Below, one piece after another: positions 1-11,291 of a stretch of 64,000 nucleotides of DNA. Below the pieces are notes generated by a model. It saw only the letters and a program-made list of their open reading frames with translations, was not told where the DNA came from and ran no database searches. The position numbers and the translations under genes were made by a program. This DNA is from Diploscapter coronatus (Eukaryota > Nematoda > Chromadorea > Rhabditida > Rhabditidae): NCBI GenBank assembly GCA_964036155.1, contig OZ038422.1, positions 12,795,201-12,859,200 of the forward strand, written 5' to 3'. Positions within the stretch are counted from its first letter, which is position 1. The number at the start of each line of letters is the position of its first letter.

Positions 1-92
1 CCATTTGACTTCATGATTGCAAAAACTATTTAGACTTTTACCGAAATATAAACCTGTCGCCTTATCACTTAACTACCATGGTGTCTTTTCAG

Positions 93-421
93 ATATAATG
101 GTGTGCGAAGATAATGAGAGGTACAATGAGGAGGCGCTTTTGCGGCATAAAGCATCGATGGTTAATCAGGTAAGAATCAATAATAAATAAAAAATGAATT
201 TTTGAATCTAGGAGCGCCGCGAAATGGCGGAAAAATACGCTCACAACCTGACGGCGAACTTACCTGAAAGCTCGCTGAAATCCATAAGTCCGCGAGCGGC
301 TAATCGACGGAAGCGGGCCCTGCCGAGTTTCAAGACATCGCCCTATTCTCCCACCGAACAAGATGAACATCTTCTGAAAGTTCCCGATACGAATAACCTC
401 GAAACACTCGCTAAACCGTGA
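93..421 (+). CDS. 3' end of an unrecognised gene (last two exons seen)
   Basis: Two exons are visible, 93-169 and 212-421, joined in phase 0 across a 42 bp intron (GTAAGA...TCTAG). The first begins after a TTTTCAG acceptor at 87-92 and enters in the middle of a codon, so the gene starts upstream of the window or in exons before 93. The visible C-terminus is about 95 residues, ending LETLAKP and TGA at 419-421. It is charged and hydrophilic (EDNERYNEEAL, ERREMAEKY), helical in its first half and then Ser/Pro/Lys/Arg-rich (SPRAANRRKRALPSFK), without a membrane segment. I do not recognise the family. It converges on the acid phosphatase, with only 82 bp between the two stop codons. The reading frame and splice phase make it clearly coding; the function is unknown. 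Confidence 0.7.
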
Positions 422-503
422 TCTTCAAACACTTAACTCATCATATGCAAAGTTAATTTATTAAGACTGAAGAAAAGAAACGTGTTTATTTTAAATTTAA
501 ATT

Positions 504-2879
504 CTATAACCGTATGAAATCGAATAGGATATAAATAAAAATTGATATGACAACGATATTCACAGAAGGCGTTTGTAATATTGCACTTTTCGTCAGACAC
601 GACGGCATATTTGCTCCACAAAACTTAAAATTCAGATCTGATTTAACTGAGCATTATTTTCAAACCTTATATTTCGCTTGTAAATCATCAAGCACATTTT
701 CTTGATAGATGAATTTCAACTTGTCGACAGGACAGGGTGTTTCACAGTTTGGGATATCTATCCGATATGGTGAAACAGAAGTATCATTTCGGTAGTACAG
801 CTTAAATTTTATTATAACTTAAAATCGGATTTAATTTTAAATTGAACCTCAATTTCATAGGCCCCTTGATCATTCGAATAGACTTCCATTATGAAAACCG
901 CTGCGTAAGGCACCATCAAATGATTAGCTACATTGAAAGAGCTCATTAGCGAATACAAGGTGTTATCATGCTGAAATATCCTATTTGTTTATTCTTGATA
1001 ATCGAATTTCACCGATGAAAATAGTAGAAGTTTCGGGAAGTTCGGTACTTTGTTTTTCGAAACGTTAATTGCTCGGTCTATCCATCGTTTAAGCGTGACC
1101 CCGGTTATGCCCTGAATTAAAAATCTTAATAATTAAGAGTATCATATCAAAGTAGAGTAGTTATACTTTGACGTTAATCAATAACTGACTGAACATCATG
1201 TTAAATTATACTCACTGTAATTGTAAACTGAAAGTGGATGATAAAATATCACGTCACACTATTTTAATTCGAGTTTTAAGCGAATATTTTGACTTTTCAT
1301 ACCTTAGCCTCTTCAGGCTCATCATACGGTGCAATATATCGATAGGTTCTTAGTTCAGTGATAATTTCCATGGTCGTTCGATTACCGTAATGCGGCCATC
1401 GTTGCAAGACCCACCTGGGCTGTCTTTCCAACAATTCATTAATCAGCTAAATTAAATTTTTAAAAATCAAGTTTAACAACTTCCTACCTCTCTCTTCACA
1501 TCGAAAATACCATCTACATTATTGTAGGAGAAATTTCTGATGCCGGTAACATCAGAAAGGTAGGAAAATAGTTGCTTGTAGATCTAAAATTGCGATTTGT
1601 TGAAGTTTCGAAGGTTTATGCTTACCCTATTGTAAAGTTTAGCTGAGGTATCGTTAGATTGTGCAGCTAGCTTCTTTTGCAGAGGGCATTCTATCGCTGT
1701 CGGGTAGGAATCCTGAACACCTGAATTAGCGACTTTATGTCTAATATTCTTCTATGTTTCATGGGAAAGTATTTCACTCTTTCCTACTAAGATTTGGAGA
1801 TATTTTAAAATATAGTAGTATTTCGATAATTTAAACAATCTCCCATGAAGATCATCTCAATTTCTACCAAATCAGGAGCTCCAGGAGTAGTTGAGTGGAA
1901 AACTAGCGGTTGCCAATTGGTACTCCGACTCCAGCGAAAAGCGGAATTATTCTGCACCGGGTACATTCCGTATAAACATGATTGCGCTGAGACTATAGCC
2001 CTGTCGACTTCAGAAGCCCTCATATCGACCTAAATTATAAATTGAAATAGCATAATCTATACATATCAATACAAGAAAAAATCTAAAAAGAAAACATTTC
2101 AAATTTCTCTTACTCCTTTTATAAAATAATAATCTACAAGGGAAGTTGTGCGCAGATAGGAAATTTTACCTCACCACCGTTATTCTCATCTTTGAAAAGT
2201 CCTATTTGGAAAGTTTCGTTGGGGTTTGTGATTTTCGTGGCTTGTGCACTTCACTAGTTAGATATTAGTTTGAAATAAAAATTGAACTTACATATTTCGG
2301 ACTGAAATCCGCTGGAATAAAGCCTGAGTCGATATATCGAGATCGGAAAAATTGTCCCAGTTCGTGGGTTTCTTGTATACCTATCTGAAAGTTTTATTTA
2401 AAACGAAAACCAACCTTACATTAGTTATACATAAAAGTTAAGTATATTTGATAAAATTCTATTTATAGTTCGAGTTTTAATGGCAATTCAGTTTTTACGA
2501 GATGCCGGGACGATGAAACCCTATAAGACGAGAGCTATTTTAGTAAATGACAAGATGATCTGATTGATCTTTCCCATACTATCCCATGCTTACCCAAAAC
2601 TAGCACACGAATTTCCGCCGTTTACTAAAAGGGTCTCATAATTTACTAGAATAGTTCTCGTCATATATGAGTTGGTAATTTTAATTTAAGATAAAAGTTT
2701 ACATTACTCAATTGGCCCCACCCATGGGGCCAATACTCTTCTGTATAAGGATCGTTTGGATACGGTAGTTTCAATGGGGCTCGGTCCCCGTGTCGAAACA
2801 AAGCTTGGGCGAATTTTAATTCTCTATCAGCTAGAACTTGAAATATCCATAATTGCAATAAGCCAATTAAGTAAAGCAT
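504..2879 (-). CDS. histidine acid phosphatase, signal peptide and C-terminal anchor
   Basis: Eleven exons on the minus strand (2703-2879, 2292-2384, 1868-2029, 1626-1712, 1488-1583, 1303-1446, 1013-1111, 848-970, 666-800, 504-623, with an optional 12 bp exon near 1217-1228) keep frame and give about 411 residues. A signal peptide comes first, then the catalytic RHGDRAP motif (His about 30) and the GWGQLS motif. The second catalytic pair, HD, is at about 287-288 (FSSHDNTLY). A Cys-containing C-terminus ([10 protein letters not shown]) leads into a hydrophobic stretch [11 protein letters not shown], a likely membrane or GPI anchor. The family hydrolyses phosphate monoesters at acid pH in secreted or luminal compartments; nematode members include intestinal ones. 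The start at 2879 is chosen because TTTTCAG lies 2 bases before ATG, as for a trans-spliced leader; an in-frame ATG at 2894 is the alternative. The last two introns end in TTAAG. The GATA-site field directly upstream suggests gut expression. Confidence 0.93.
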
Positions 2880-2899
2880 ATCTGAAAATAGCAATGCGA

Positions 2900-4060
2900 T
2901 TTGACCTAATTGATAAAAGCGATGATAAATGACAGCCTATGATGTGTGTTACCATGAGATAAGAAATATCAAAAAAGTTTTAGATTATTATCAGACCACT
3001 AAAACGCGCTTTTATAGAGGGTTATACTAGTCAAAATTTGTCAGAGTTAGCAAAAAGCGCGATGAAATGACGGCGAAAAAAGTCGTGATTTCGTGTAAAG
3101 ATGCGGCGAGGTTTTAATGGTCGTCCCAAAAATTTTGATAAGATGATAGCGCGAGAAATCGAGAAGTAATGATAGCATCATTCGGAACACTTAGTATCGT
3201 CTCACTCAAAATTTTTTGATAAAATGATAAAAAAAACTGGAATTATCATTTTGTAATCGCAAAGATACAAATTCAAGATACAGAGATTGCATATTTTTGT
3301 TTGAAGTTTGAATTTCCACGAAAATGAAAAGTTCAATAAGGCCTTAGTCGGGCTGTTCAGCGCTAACATCTGTGCTTGTCTGCAGCCAGAGAAAACACTT
3401 ATCACTGATAGGAGATAATAGGACACAGACGCGGAGCGGGTGAAATTCAAGCCTTTTGCCCCCGAATCTCCGGGTCCGTGCCTAGGAAAAGTCGAACCTT
3501 CTACTAGGAAAACTTAAAGGCTTATCATTTTCATCAGAAAATTCAGTGATAATATTGATAAAGGAAGTTCCCGCAGAAAATTAAAGGTATTTGTATCCAA
3601 GCTATCAAGGGCCTAGTGATTAAATTGATAGAAAAGGTCATAGGATTTAAAATCTATTATCATATAATCAGGAAATCAACTGATAAGGAAGCGAAGTCTC
3701 CTGGAAAATCGGGGATAACTTTTCTGGGATCGCGGATCAAATTGAGTGAATCGTTTCGGCGCGCCGCGATGTAACAATGATAAATTGCCTTTAGGCGAAA
3801 GGCAAACGAATTTCGGGAGCTCTGATAACAAATGATAGGGGATGTTTGAGGGGATAAAACGGGATATTTCAGCAGATTGAGGCCTCATTTCTCCCCAAGA
3901 TAAACTCAAGAAATGGCCCATCAAAACCTGTCATAACAATGCATCAAAATCAGACTCATAGGAAAATCAGCTATTTGAAAAAAAAAACAAAAAACAATTC
4001 CAAAATTTACATGAAAAATTAGAATATGAATTGATAATAAATTTGTTCCTATAATATTTG
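2900..4060. promoter_or_regulatory. dense TGATAA (GATA-factor) site field upstream of acid phosphatase
   Basis: I count about 15 copies of TGATAA/TTATCA and about 6 of TGATAG/CTATCA between 2911 and 4040 (for example 2911, 2923, 2988, 3136, 3217, 3225, 3243, 3399, 3681, 3778), on both strands, plus several AGATAA/GGATAA. A six-base site on both strands of 1.1 kb is expected about once or less. TGATAA is the core bound by intestinal GATA factors such as C. elegans ELT-2, and an intestinal acid phosphatase gene there is ELT-2-dependent. The field stops near 4.05 kb and lies immediately upstream of this minus-strand acid phosphatase. Regulatory function is inferred. Confidence 0.7.
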
Positions 4061-7000
4061 CATCTGACGGAATATAACTATTGTAACTACCTTTCAATGT
4101 TGGCGGAACTCGAAGTTTCCATGACTTAGAGGATTTCAAATATCCCTCTAATTAGCCAGATCGGTTTAATTGGGTTTAGCCCTGAAGTATATGCTCTATT
4201 CAAGCATCTAAATTCGGTCAGAAGAGCCAATTAGTAGCTAACCACTTGACCATTTGGGCCATCTTTCAAGGGGATGTCATTACGCAAATTCTCGTCATAT
4301 TTGAAATCGATAGATTTTTGAGATCTTAAAGAATTTGAGATTTTGCTGGCTCTAGTTTGCGCTTGAATTCATGATTCGCGGGGTTCTTTCTCGAGAAATG
4401 TTCGCTTTTATTATTTATTTCGATATCCGGCTCCTTCTCGCTCCATCAAAGAAAGAAAGAAAAGGGATTCCGGAAACCCCCTTTCAGATATCCATGACTC
4501 TGTCGCACACAAGGATTAAGTAGAGGATATATCAAATCCCCCTCCCATCTAATACTACTACTACTTCTTAGATTAGCTACCTGAGTGCTACAATATATAG
4601 TTTTTGGTCTCAGACAATTGTTTATACTAAAGTTTAGATTCCTACAAAATAATCTTGATGGTCTATATAATTTTTACAGACGATACTTATATATGTCTTA
4701 GTTTAGATAGAAATAAATTTATCTCGTTATTCTATATAATTGAGTCTCAGATATTAGTTTTATATATATATCGAAATCAATTGCATAATAAAGCGAATTT
4801 TTTATCTTGGGTTCTATTATTCATTTGCACCACAGCCTCATGAACTATTCAAATCTTTCTGCGCTGCGAGTTTTCGCGCGTATTTTTTATTCTCAGCTTC
4901 AGAATATGGACACGCGCATGCAAGTCGTTGGCGAGTGAAAATATTGGCTCCGCATGAAATGTGCTGTGTGTTTTACGAAGTTGACCAATTTTTACGAATC
5001 GCTACCTACAAAGGATGGACTCGAACAATTTGGAAAAACTCGCAAACTTTATTTATCCCTGGCCACTATTTTTCACGATTATTATATTTTAGACACATAT
5101 CAGGTTACCCTGCAAAAACTATGCGGAATATTCAATTTAACTAGTTTTTGTGTTTTGTGTAGCATTTCTTTCGAATATATTATTTTATCTATAGTTTTCT
5201 TTGATGTATACATCGCTTCACATTACTCTACTCATCGCTACTTATAAGGAATGTCTTTTTTCGTCCATCTTAGATATGCCCTAGGGGCCTTTAGCACATA
5301 TCCGAGAATATCCGGGATATATCCGGTCTTAGTCTTGGCCCCTCCTTTGGAATAGGCCTTATTAGTACATCTTTTACTATATATAATTTGCGTCTGCGCT
5401 AATTTTTATTTTTATATCATAGTATCTTGTATAATTCATATTTAAAGACTTGGTTTCTACGACTAAACGAACCATTAATTTTATATTCTACAATATATAG
5501 AATGCCATTATATATTATTATTATTATTTTATATACTATGTTTAAAGATAATAACATGGTGTGGTTTTGCACACATTATATGGAGGTGCTATTAATCTTC
5601 ATCTTTGCTGTGTTTAGAAAGCATCTTTTGGGAGATAGGAACATTTCTGTGTCAATGTTAATGTTTCGAATACGCGATAAGCTGCAAACATTGTTCTCGC
5701 ACTCGTTCATTTTCATTCATATTATTCTTGCTCTTCCTAAAAGAAACATAATGTTTCGCTTATAAGAAGTTTGAGATTATTATTATAACTTAAAAGTATT
5801 ACTTTGATATGTTCATTCATATCATTTTTTAATCCTTGCTCCTATCTAAAGAAACAATGTGTTCGTTCTTACAGAAATTGATAATATTAAATTAGAACTT
5901 AAAACTCCAGAATGTAAATGATATTTTGAGTTTATTATATTAAAATCGGCCTTTTCAACTTACCTTTTTTCCTCAAATTTTTTGAATGAATGAAGTTAGC
6001 CCCTCTCATATATTCTCTCATATTGAATATTGACACATTTCGCGTTAACCCTGACAGACTGTGTTGATTTTTAGCTTCAAGCCTCCCGCAGGCTCAATTT
6101 CTTCTTTTCTTTCTATTTATCGTATACACACAACTACCCCCACTTATGAATATTTGTGAAATATCGCAGTCGTTTTTCCCGTGCTTGTTATATAATTTAT
6201 ATTTTTGTACTATTCGTACCTCTTCCAAAGAATAATATAGAAAAATGTTGGTGAATTATACAAGAAAAAAAGAAACTTCGGGACAGTTCACTGGGTACGC
6301 ATATTATTTCGTTTTTCAAGTACTCTTCTCTTTCATATTCAAGTTGGCAAGTTGCAGCATTTCTCCCTTTTCTACCCCCGTTATGGCATTTCTCCTTCTT
6401 CTCCTTTGAATTCTTTCGTGTAACGGGTCATTTCACATTCTTTTCCCCTTTGACAAAAAGCAAAGTCGAAGCGCTAAATTCTGTGATTCTTCTATCACTC
6501 TGAACTTTTTCGATTTTTACTTAAGTTAAATAATAAATTTTAAATTAACATTCAAACAGAATAAAACTGATCTTCATCGAATTTTTTTCGAATTTAAAAT
6601 TTGCTATATTTTAGATTATATATGTTTTTACGGAATACCCCCGATCCAGAACTACCCAATTCAGAACTTTTTATGAATAGGCGGCTACTGGTCGAGCTAA
6701 CAAAATAGTTCTGGATCGGGGGTGTCCCGTTTTTCCCCATCATAAACCATATCAATCTGTCGATATATCATTGTCTCTTTTGCCTGCATATGCTAATTAA
6801 CCCTATCTCTATCCAGTGACCTGTACCTATTTCTCTCTTTACATGTCTACGCATGTACGTTGCATTACAGATAATAACCTTCATTACTGAGTACCTTCTT
6901 TTTCTTCCTATATTTACTGGACAAATGTGTTTTCCCTAACTCACTGCGTAAAATTATGCAAATTGTCGAGTCTTCTTGATTTTGCTGACCGGAGGGTCTT

Positions 7001-10000
7001 CTATTTTTGCCTCGCGTAGTTTATTTAAACATCGTTTACCTCGTATAGAGGATGAGAAACACAGCTTATGCTAACAGAGAATGTGTATCGCTATGCGAAT
7101 TATATAAAGACATTCTGGTCAGTATATTTTGTCGAATATAGAAATTTTGGTCCATATTTTAGTCACTTTTAATTGAAGCTAATATTTTGGCTAATTTATC
7201 AATTTAGGCTCAAATGTTCGTGATTTTTTTATTTTTGAGAATATTTTAGATAATTTCTAAATTTAACCCCATATTTAGTCATCCGACTCTTGAGAAATTT
7301 CAAAATTCCGCTATTGTATTAAGTACCTTCACCTAAAATAGGCCTAAAATCATAAAAGGATTAACTTTTCTTGACTTGTGAAGCACTTGAAAATTCTTCA
7401 GAATTGAACTGACCGCTTCTTGAATTTTATTACAATGCAACTTTGCCGCCGCAAACTTAACCATCTAATTTGGTATCTTCAGCAATTTTTCTTTCTATCT
7501 TTGGCAATATTTGGTGACAGTCATTCGGCAAAAAGGCGATAGTTAAACATTCGAACATAGACTCTTTTGCCTTCCACAAAATGAATCGATTCATTTTCAG
7601 CGATAGTTTCCAGAAACTGAACTTTTTTCTCTTTTCGACTAATCGAATTTGATACAATATTTCGATTTCTTGCCCGATTTTTGCCATCACAAAATCTTAT
7701 CACCAAATAGCTATTTTCGCTTTGTTTTTCATAACATCTCAAATGATTATAATTTACGACTTTTTCATTGCGTCTGATTTTATAACTAAAATTTTACGAG
7801 CCTTTTTCCAAAAAAAATTATATGACATTTTTGCAAATGTGCTCCAATTATAAATGGATCTTTCTTTATTGTGCAATGTTATTGTTTTGACATGCCCTAG
7901 AGTAAAAATGACTAGCACACCTGCCCCCATTTATGGATGTTCGTAAATATCTGTCGGAATATATCAAATCCAGCCCAAAATATTTTTGTCCAGAATTTCT
8001 GGTTGCATAATTTTCCCTATACTCTTTTCCTCTTACTATTTCGTACAGTTTATGGCTCAGTTGGTCTGTATCTCTGCAATTTTTCATTCCGACACATGTT
8101 TTCTCTCTGATTTCCAGAAACAGATCTGTTTTCTGTGTCTCTTCCCTCTTTGTGGGAAGTCCATGCTATTTCTCCTCATGCCAAATTTCACATTATCTAA
8201 TTAGCTTCAACATAACCGGTCGCACAAATTTGCCTATTATCAAAAAATTTCCCCTTTTCCAGGGAAATTTAATATATTTGAGGAAATTTGCCAATAAATT
8301 TCAGGCTTCTTGTGAGATTTCGTGGGGCTTCTGAAATGCGCTCGAAATTCCAATCCAAACACCGGAAATTGCATTGGTTCATATTTTCCCCTTCAGCTAA
8401 ATCACAAGTATTCCGATTTTCGCCGAGGAATTTATATTTTTCTTCAAATTTCTAAGTGATTTTTGTAGATGCCTAAATTTAGAATCCGGATTTTGCACAA
8501 ATGAAACAAATTCCTATTCATTCGAAGGCTGGGGAGAACCAATTATAAGGCTAATTTAATTTATCTAAAGAAAAATGTTCGACAAGATCCGGATAGATTC
8601 AATTTTCCTAAAACATTCTGGAAGCTCTATTGTATCCTTTAAAATGATGAATTTTGATCATCTTTCCTTTCATTTTCCTGCCAAACCTATTCGTTTTCAT
8701 AATCCTGAAAATCTTCGGAAAATTAAATTATGAACAGAAAATTTCTGGTCTTCTGGATTCGTCATTCGATATAAATTCCTGCAAATAGTAAACTTTACGT
8801 TATTTTTTCTGAGTGTTTTGAGAGATGGCGTGAAATTCGATGCATTATTTCCGTAGAATTTTTGGCGCAGAAAAGCTTACGCGCCTTTCTTTCTTGTGGG
8901 TGTTAAAAATAGCACCCGCAAGGCTTTGGGATAGGATAGGATTTTCATCTGATTCATTCACTTCTCGACATCTTCTTATTTGATATTCACTTTCCATTGA
9001 AATTTTCTCTAATTTCGCTGATTCTCCTCAAATTAATGCTATTTCTCCTTTTCATGTCATTCTAATTTCATTGATTCGATCGAAATATGCAACACACATA
9101 TTCATGATTTCATGATTTACTATCGGCGCGTTCACATTCATGTAAATCTTCACTTAATCCATCTAGATTTCGGTATATCTCTTTCCATGGATTATGATAT
9201 ACAAGTTTTACAATTTGTAACTGTATTATTATTATTATTTGCAAATTTGCAAACCTATACTAATTTTACTCATAAGATTAGCGATTAATATTATGATCCA
9301 AATAATTAACTAAATCATAACATCACCGTTAATAGTTAATAGTTGAAATTTAACATGCAATTTCGCACTACTATAGTATTGTGATGTGTTGTTTCCTCTA
9401 AGAGCCCCGAATTTCGATAGTAGAGCATCATTTCGCGAATTTCTACTAGCGGTTTCCGTTTCGCCGCATCTCGGATTTCATTTTTGCCGCAATCTTTCCG
9501 AATTTTTCCGCATTTTCTATCTTTTTCTTTCTTTCTTCATGATAGAACTCTTCCCAGCATTCCTAAGCCTTTTCCCTAATTCTAGCTGACCGGTTATAGC
9601 GTCATCGCTACAAACCTAATTTTTAGGCGAACAGAAAACATTTATCTCCGAAATAAACATGACTTTTTCCTGTTCAAGTCTCAGATGTTTATTGTTCTCC
9701 CCGAGGAAGTTTGCCATTTGGAACATGCATTTGTACTAGAAAATGTTCACTTTCATTTTGTTTTCCCGGACAAAATACGTTTCAAGGCCGTTTTTACTCT
9801 GGACACCTGCCATTTTTCATCTGTTTTCTTCTGCAAAAATCTTTTATTCTTGGATTTTCCGAGGATTTTATATTCAAATCGTGCGGTCATTTTGGGGCTT
9901 TTCACAATGGGGGACATTCGAAATCTTCGCACACGTGTTGAAAATCTTAGGCTTTGAAAAGAGTTGTCAAAGGGGCGGGGTTAAATTTTTAGACTAGCAG

Positions 10001-11264
10001 AGAAAGAAGAAATAGTTAAGGAAAGGTATAGAGGAAAGAAGGGGAGAAAGAGAAATAGAATGGGAAAGATAGATGCCTGCTCTTGTGAGAGAAAAAGAGC
10101 GAGAAAACCCCGGACGTTAGCAAGTCTTTAGTCTGCTATGCATAGTGTTTTATGTTCGTTCCGAGTGTCAGACAAATCAGTAAAAATTTCCATTTTTGGC
10201 TATACAACCAAACAGTTGATTTGATTTATCTTATTTGTTTCTTTACAAATATATTTACTCCCAAAAATCAGTAAACCATTCAAGATTTCATACAATTCCA
10301 TCACAATTTTATTTTTTCAAATTCATAAATCTTTCCAATTATTCATATAGCTCCATCAAAAATTTTTGTTTAGTGACTAATCTCCTTACTTTTCTAATTC
10401 TAATTACCACCCGACTATTTGACCTTTCGTTTGAAGATTTTTTGAATTGAATCATCCATTTATTCGATTCGGTAGCGCTTGCCTTGCTCTGTAAGAATTT
10501 CTCCTTTGAACTCACCGAAAATCATCCTACAATTTCTTCAATTTTCTCTATGTTAATTGCTAGTCAGGTGCAAAACGCAATGCGAATATCCCAGCTGGCA
10601 TTCCATCCCAGAAATTGACACTGTCGTTACTGGATCATTTTCACCCGCTCTTTTTCGATGTCTGTCACATTTGCCAAAACTGGTTATCATGCTCATGATA
10701 TAATTCGATCAATGTTGATGACATTTTGACATTATTGAGTTACTTACCTATTTTTGAAGTTTTTGAAAGTTAGATATTTAAATATCAAGATCTTGAAGTT
10801 ACACGGAGTCTTTGAATTTTTGAAGTTGGTTCAAAGTTGATCTTAAATTTTCTAAATTTGATTTAACATCGGCTATTATAATTTCTTCTCTCTATGTTCC
10901 ACTCTCGTTTCCGGATAGTCTAATCCATATTTCTTGCCGCTTCCGGTTTTCCTATAGGAGTACAGCTTTTTTCATTCTTCTTCTCTCTGTATCATCATGC
11001 CATAGTCATTCATTTCACTTTTTTCGATCTCTTCATTCAAAATGTCACTTTGAATAGCGTTCACTTATTAAATGCCTATTCATCGTAAATATGAAAAAAC
11101 TATGTGGAAGAGAAATACCACTGAAAATTGTGAGAAAGAAACAAAAATAGCTACTGTCGAGCAGAAAATCATCAAAATATCCACATTTTAGAGCCTATGT
11201 TGATTTATTTTATCGATTTTTCTCGCTGATATCATTATCATTTATTTTAAAATATTGTAAATTT
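4061..11264. other. 7.2 kb stretch without a recognisable gene
   Basis: AT-rich DNA. The open frames present (for example 5427-5765 and 9386-9957) have low-complexity Phe/Tyr/Ile-rich translations, no partner exons in phase and no family motifs, so I treat them as chance. It holds one MITE (6630-6730), short ATT runs near 5510-5535 and 9226-9240, purine-rich tracts near 10000-10110, and a compact hairpin near 8896-8925 (CTTGTGGGTG...CACCCGCAAG). It may hold distal regulatory DNA for the flanking genes. No tRNA or known microRNA was seen. Confidence 0.5.
6630..6730. mobile_element. short MITE, copy 1 of 2
   Basis: About 101 bp with 25 bp terminal inverted repeats: left ACGGAATACCCCCGATCCAG, right (reverse complement) ACGGGACACCCCCGATCCAG, both followed by AACTA, differing at two positions. 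A related element lies at 51477-51600, sharing the termini and an internal TGAATAGGCG. It is too short to code for a transposase, so it is a non-autonomous element. It sits in the gene-free region upstream of the receptor gene. Confidence 0.8.
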
Positions 11265-11291
11265 CAGATTCCACTAAAACTACGATGTAAA
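11265..11291 (+). promoter_or_regulatory. probable trans-splice acceptor plus minimal start-stop uORF
   Basis: ATTTCAG ends at 11267 and is followed by a 24-base leader before the receptor ATG at 11292. Inside that leader is ATGTAA (11285-11290), a start codon directly followed by a stop, ending one base before the main ATG. Start-stop elements of this kind can stall ribosomes and lower downstream initiation in other eukaryotes. The element is seen; its effect is inferred. Confidence 0.5.

Noticed and set aside
2160..2255. A 27-codon open frame flanked by TAG and GTAAAA inside an acid phosphatase intron, possibly an extra exon.
   Set aside because: It starts with TGA in the frame that reads best. 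The flanking exons 2292-2384 and 1868-2029 join directly in phase across a conserved motif ([14 protein letters not shown]), so no exon is needed.
8890..8930. Compact GC-rich hairpin (CTTGTGGGTG/CACCCGCAAG) considered as a microRNA or histone-type stem loop.
   Set aside because: The stem is only 10 bp with a 10-base loop, too short for a miRNA precursor, and no histone gene is nearby.
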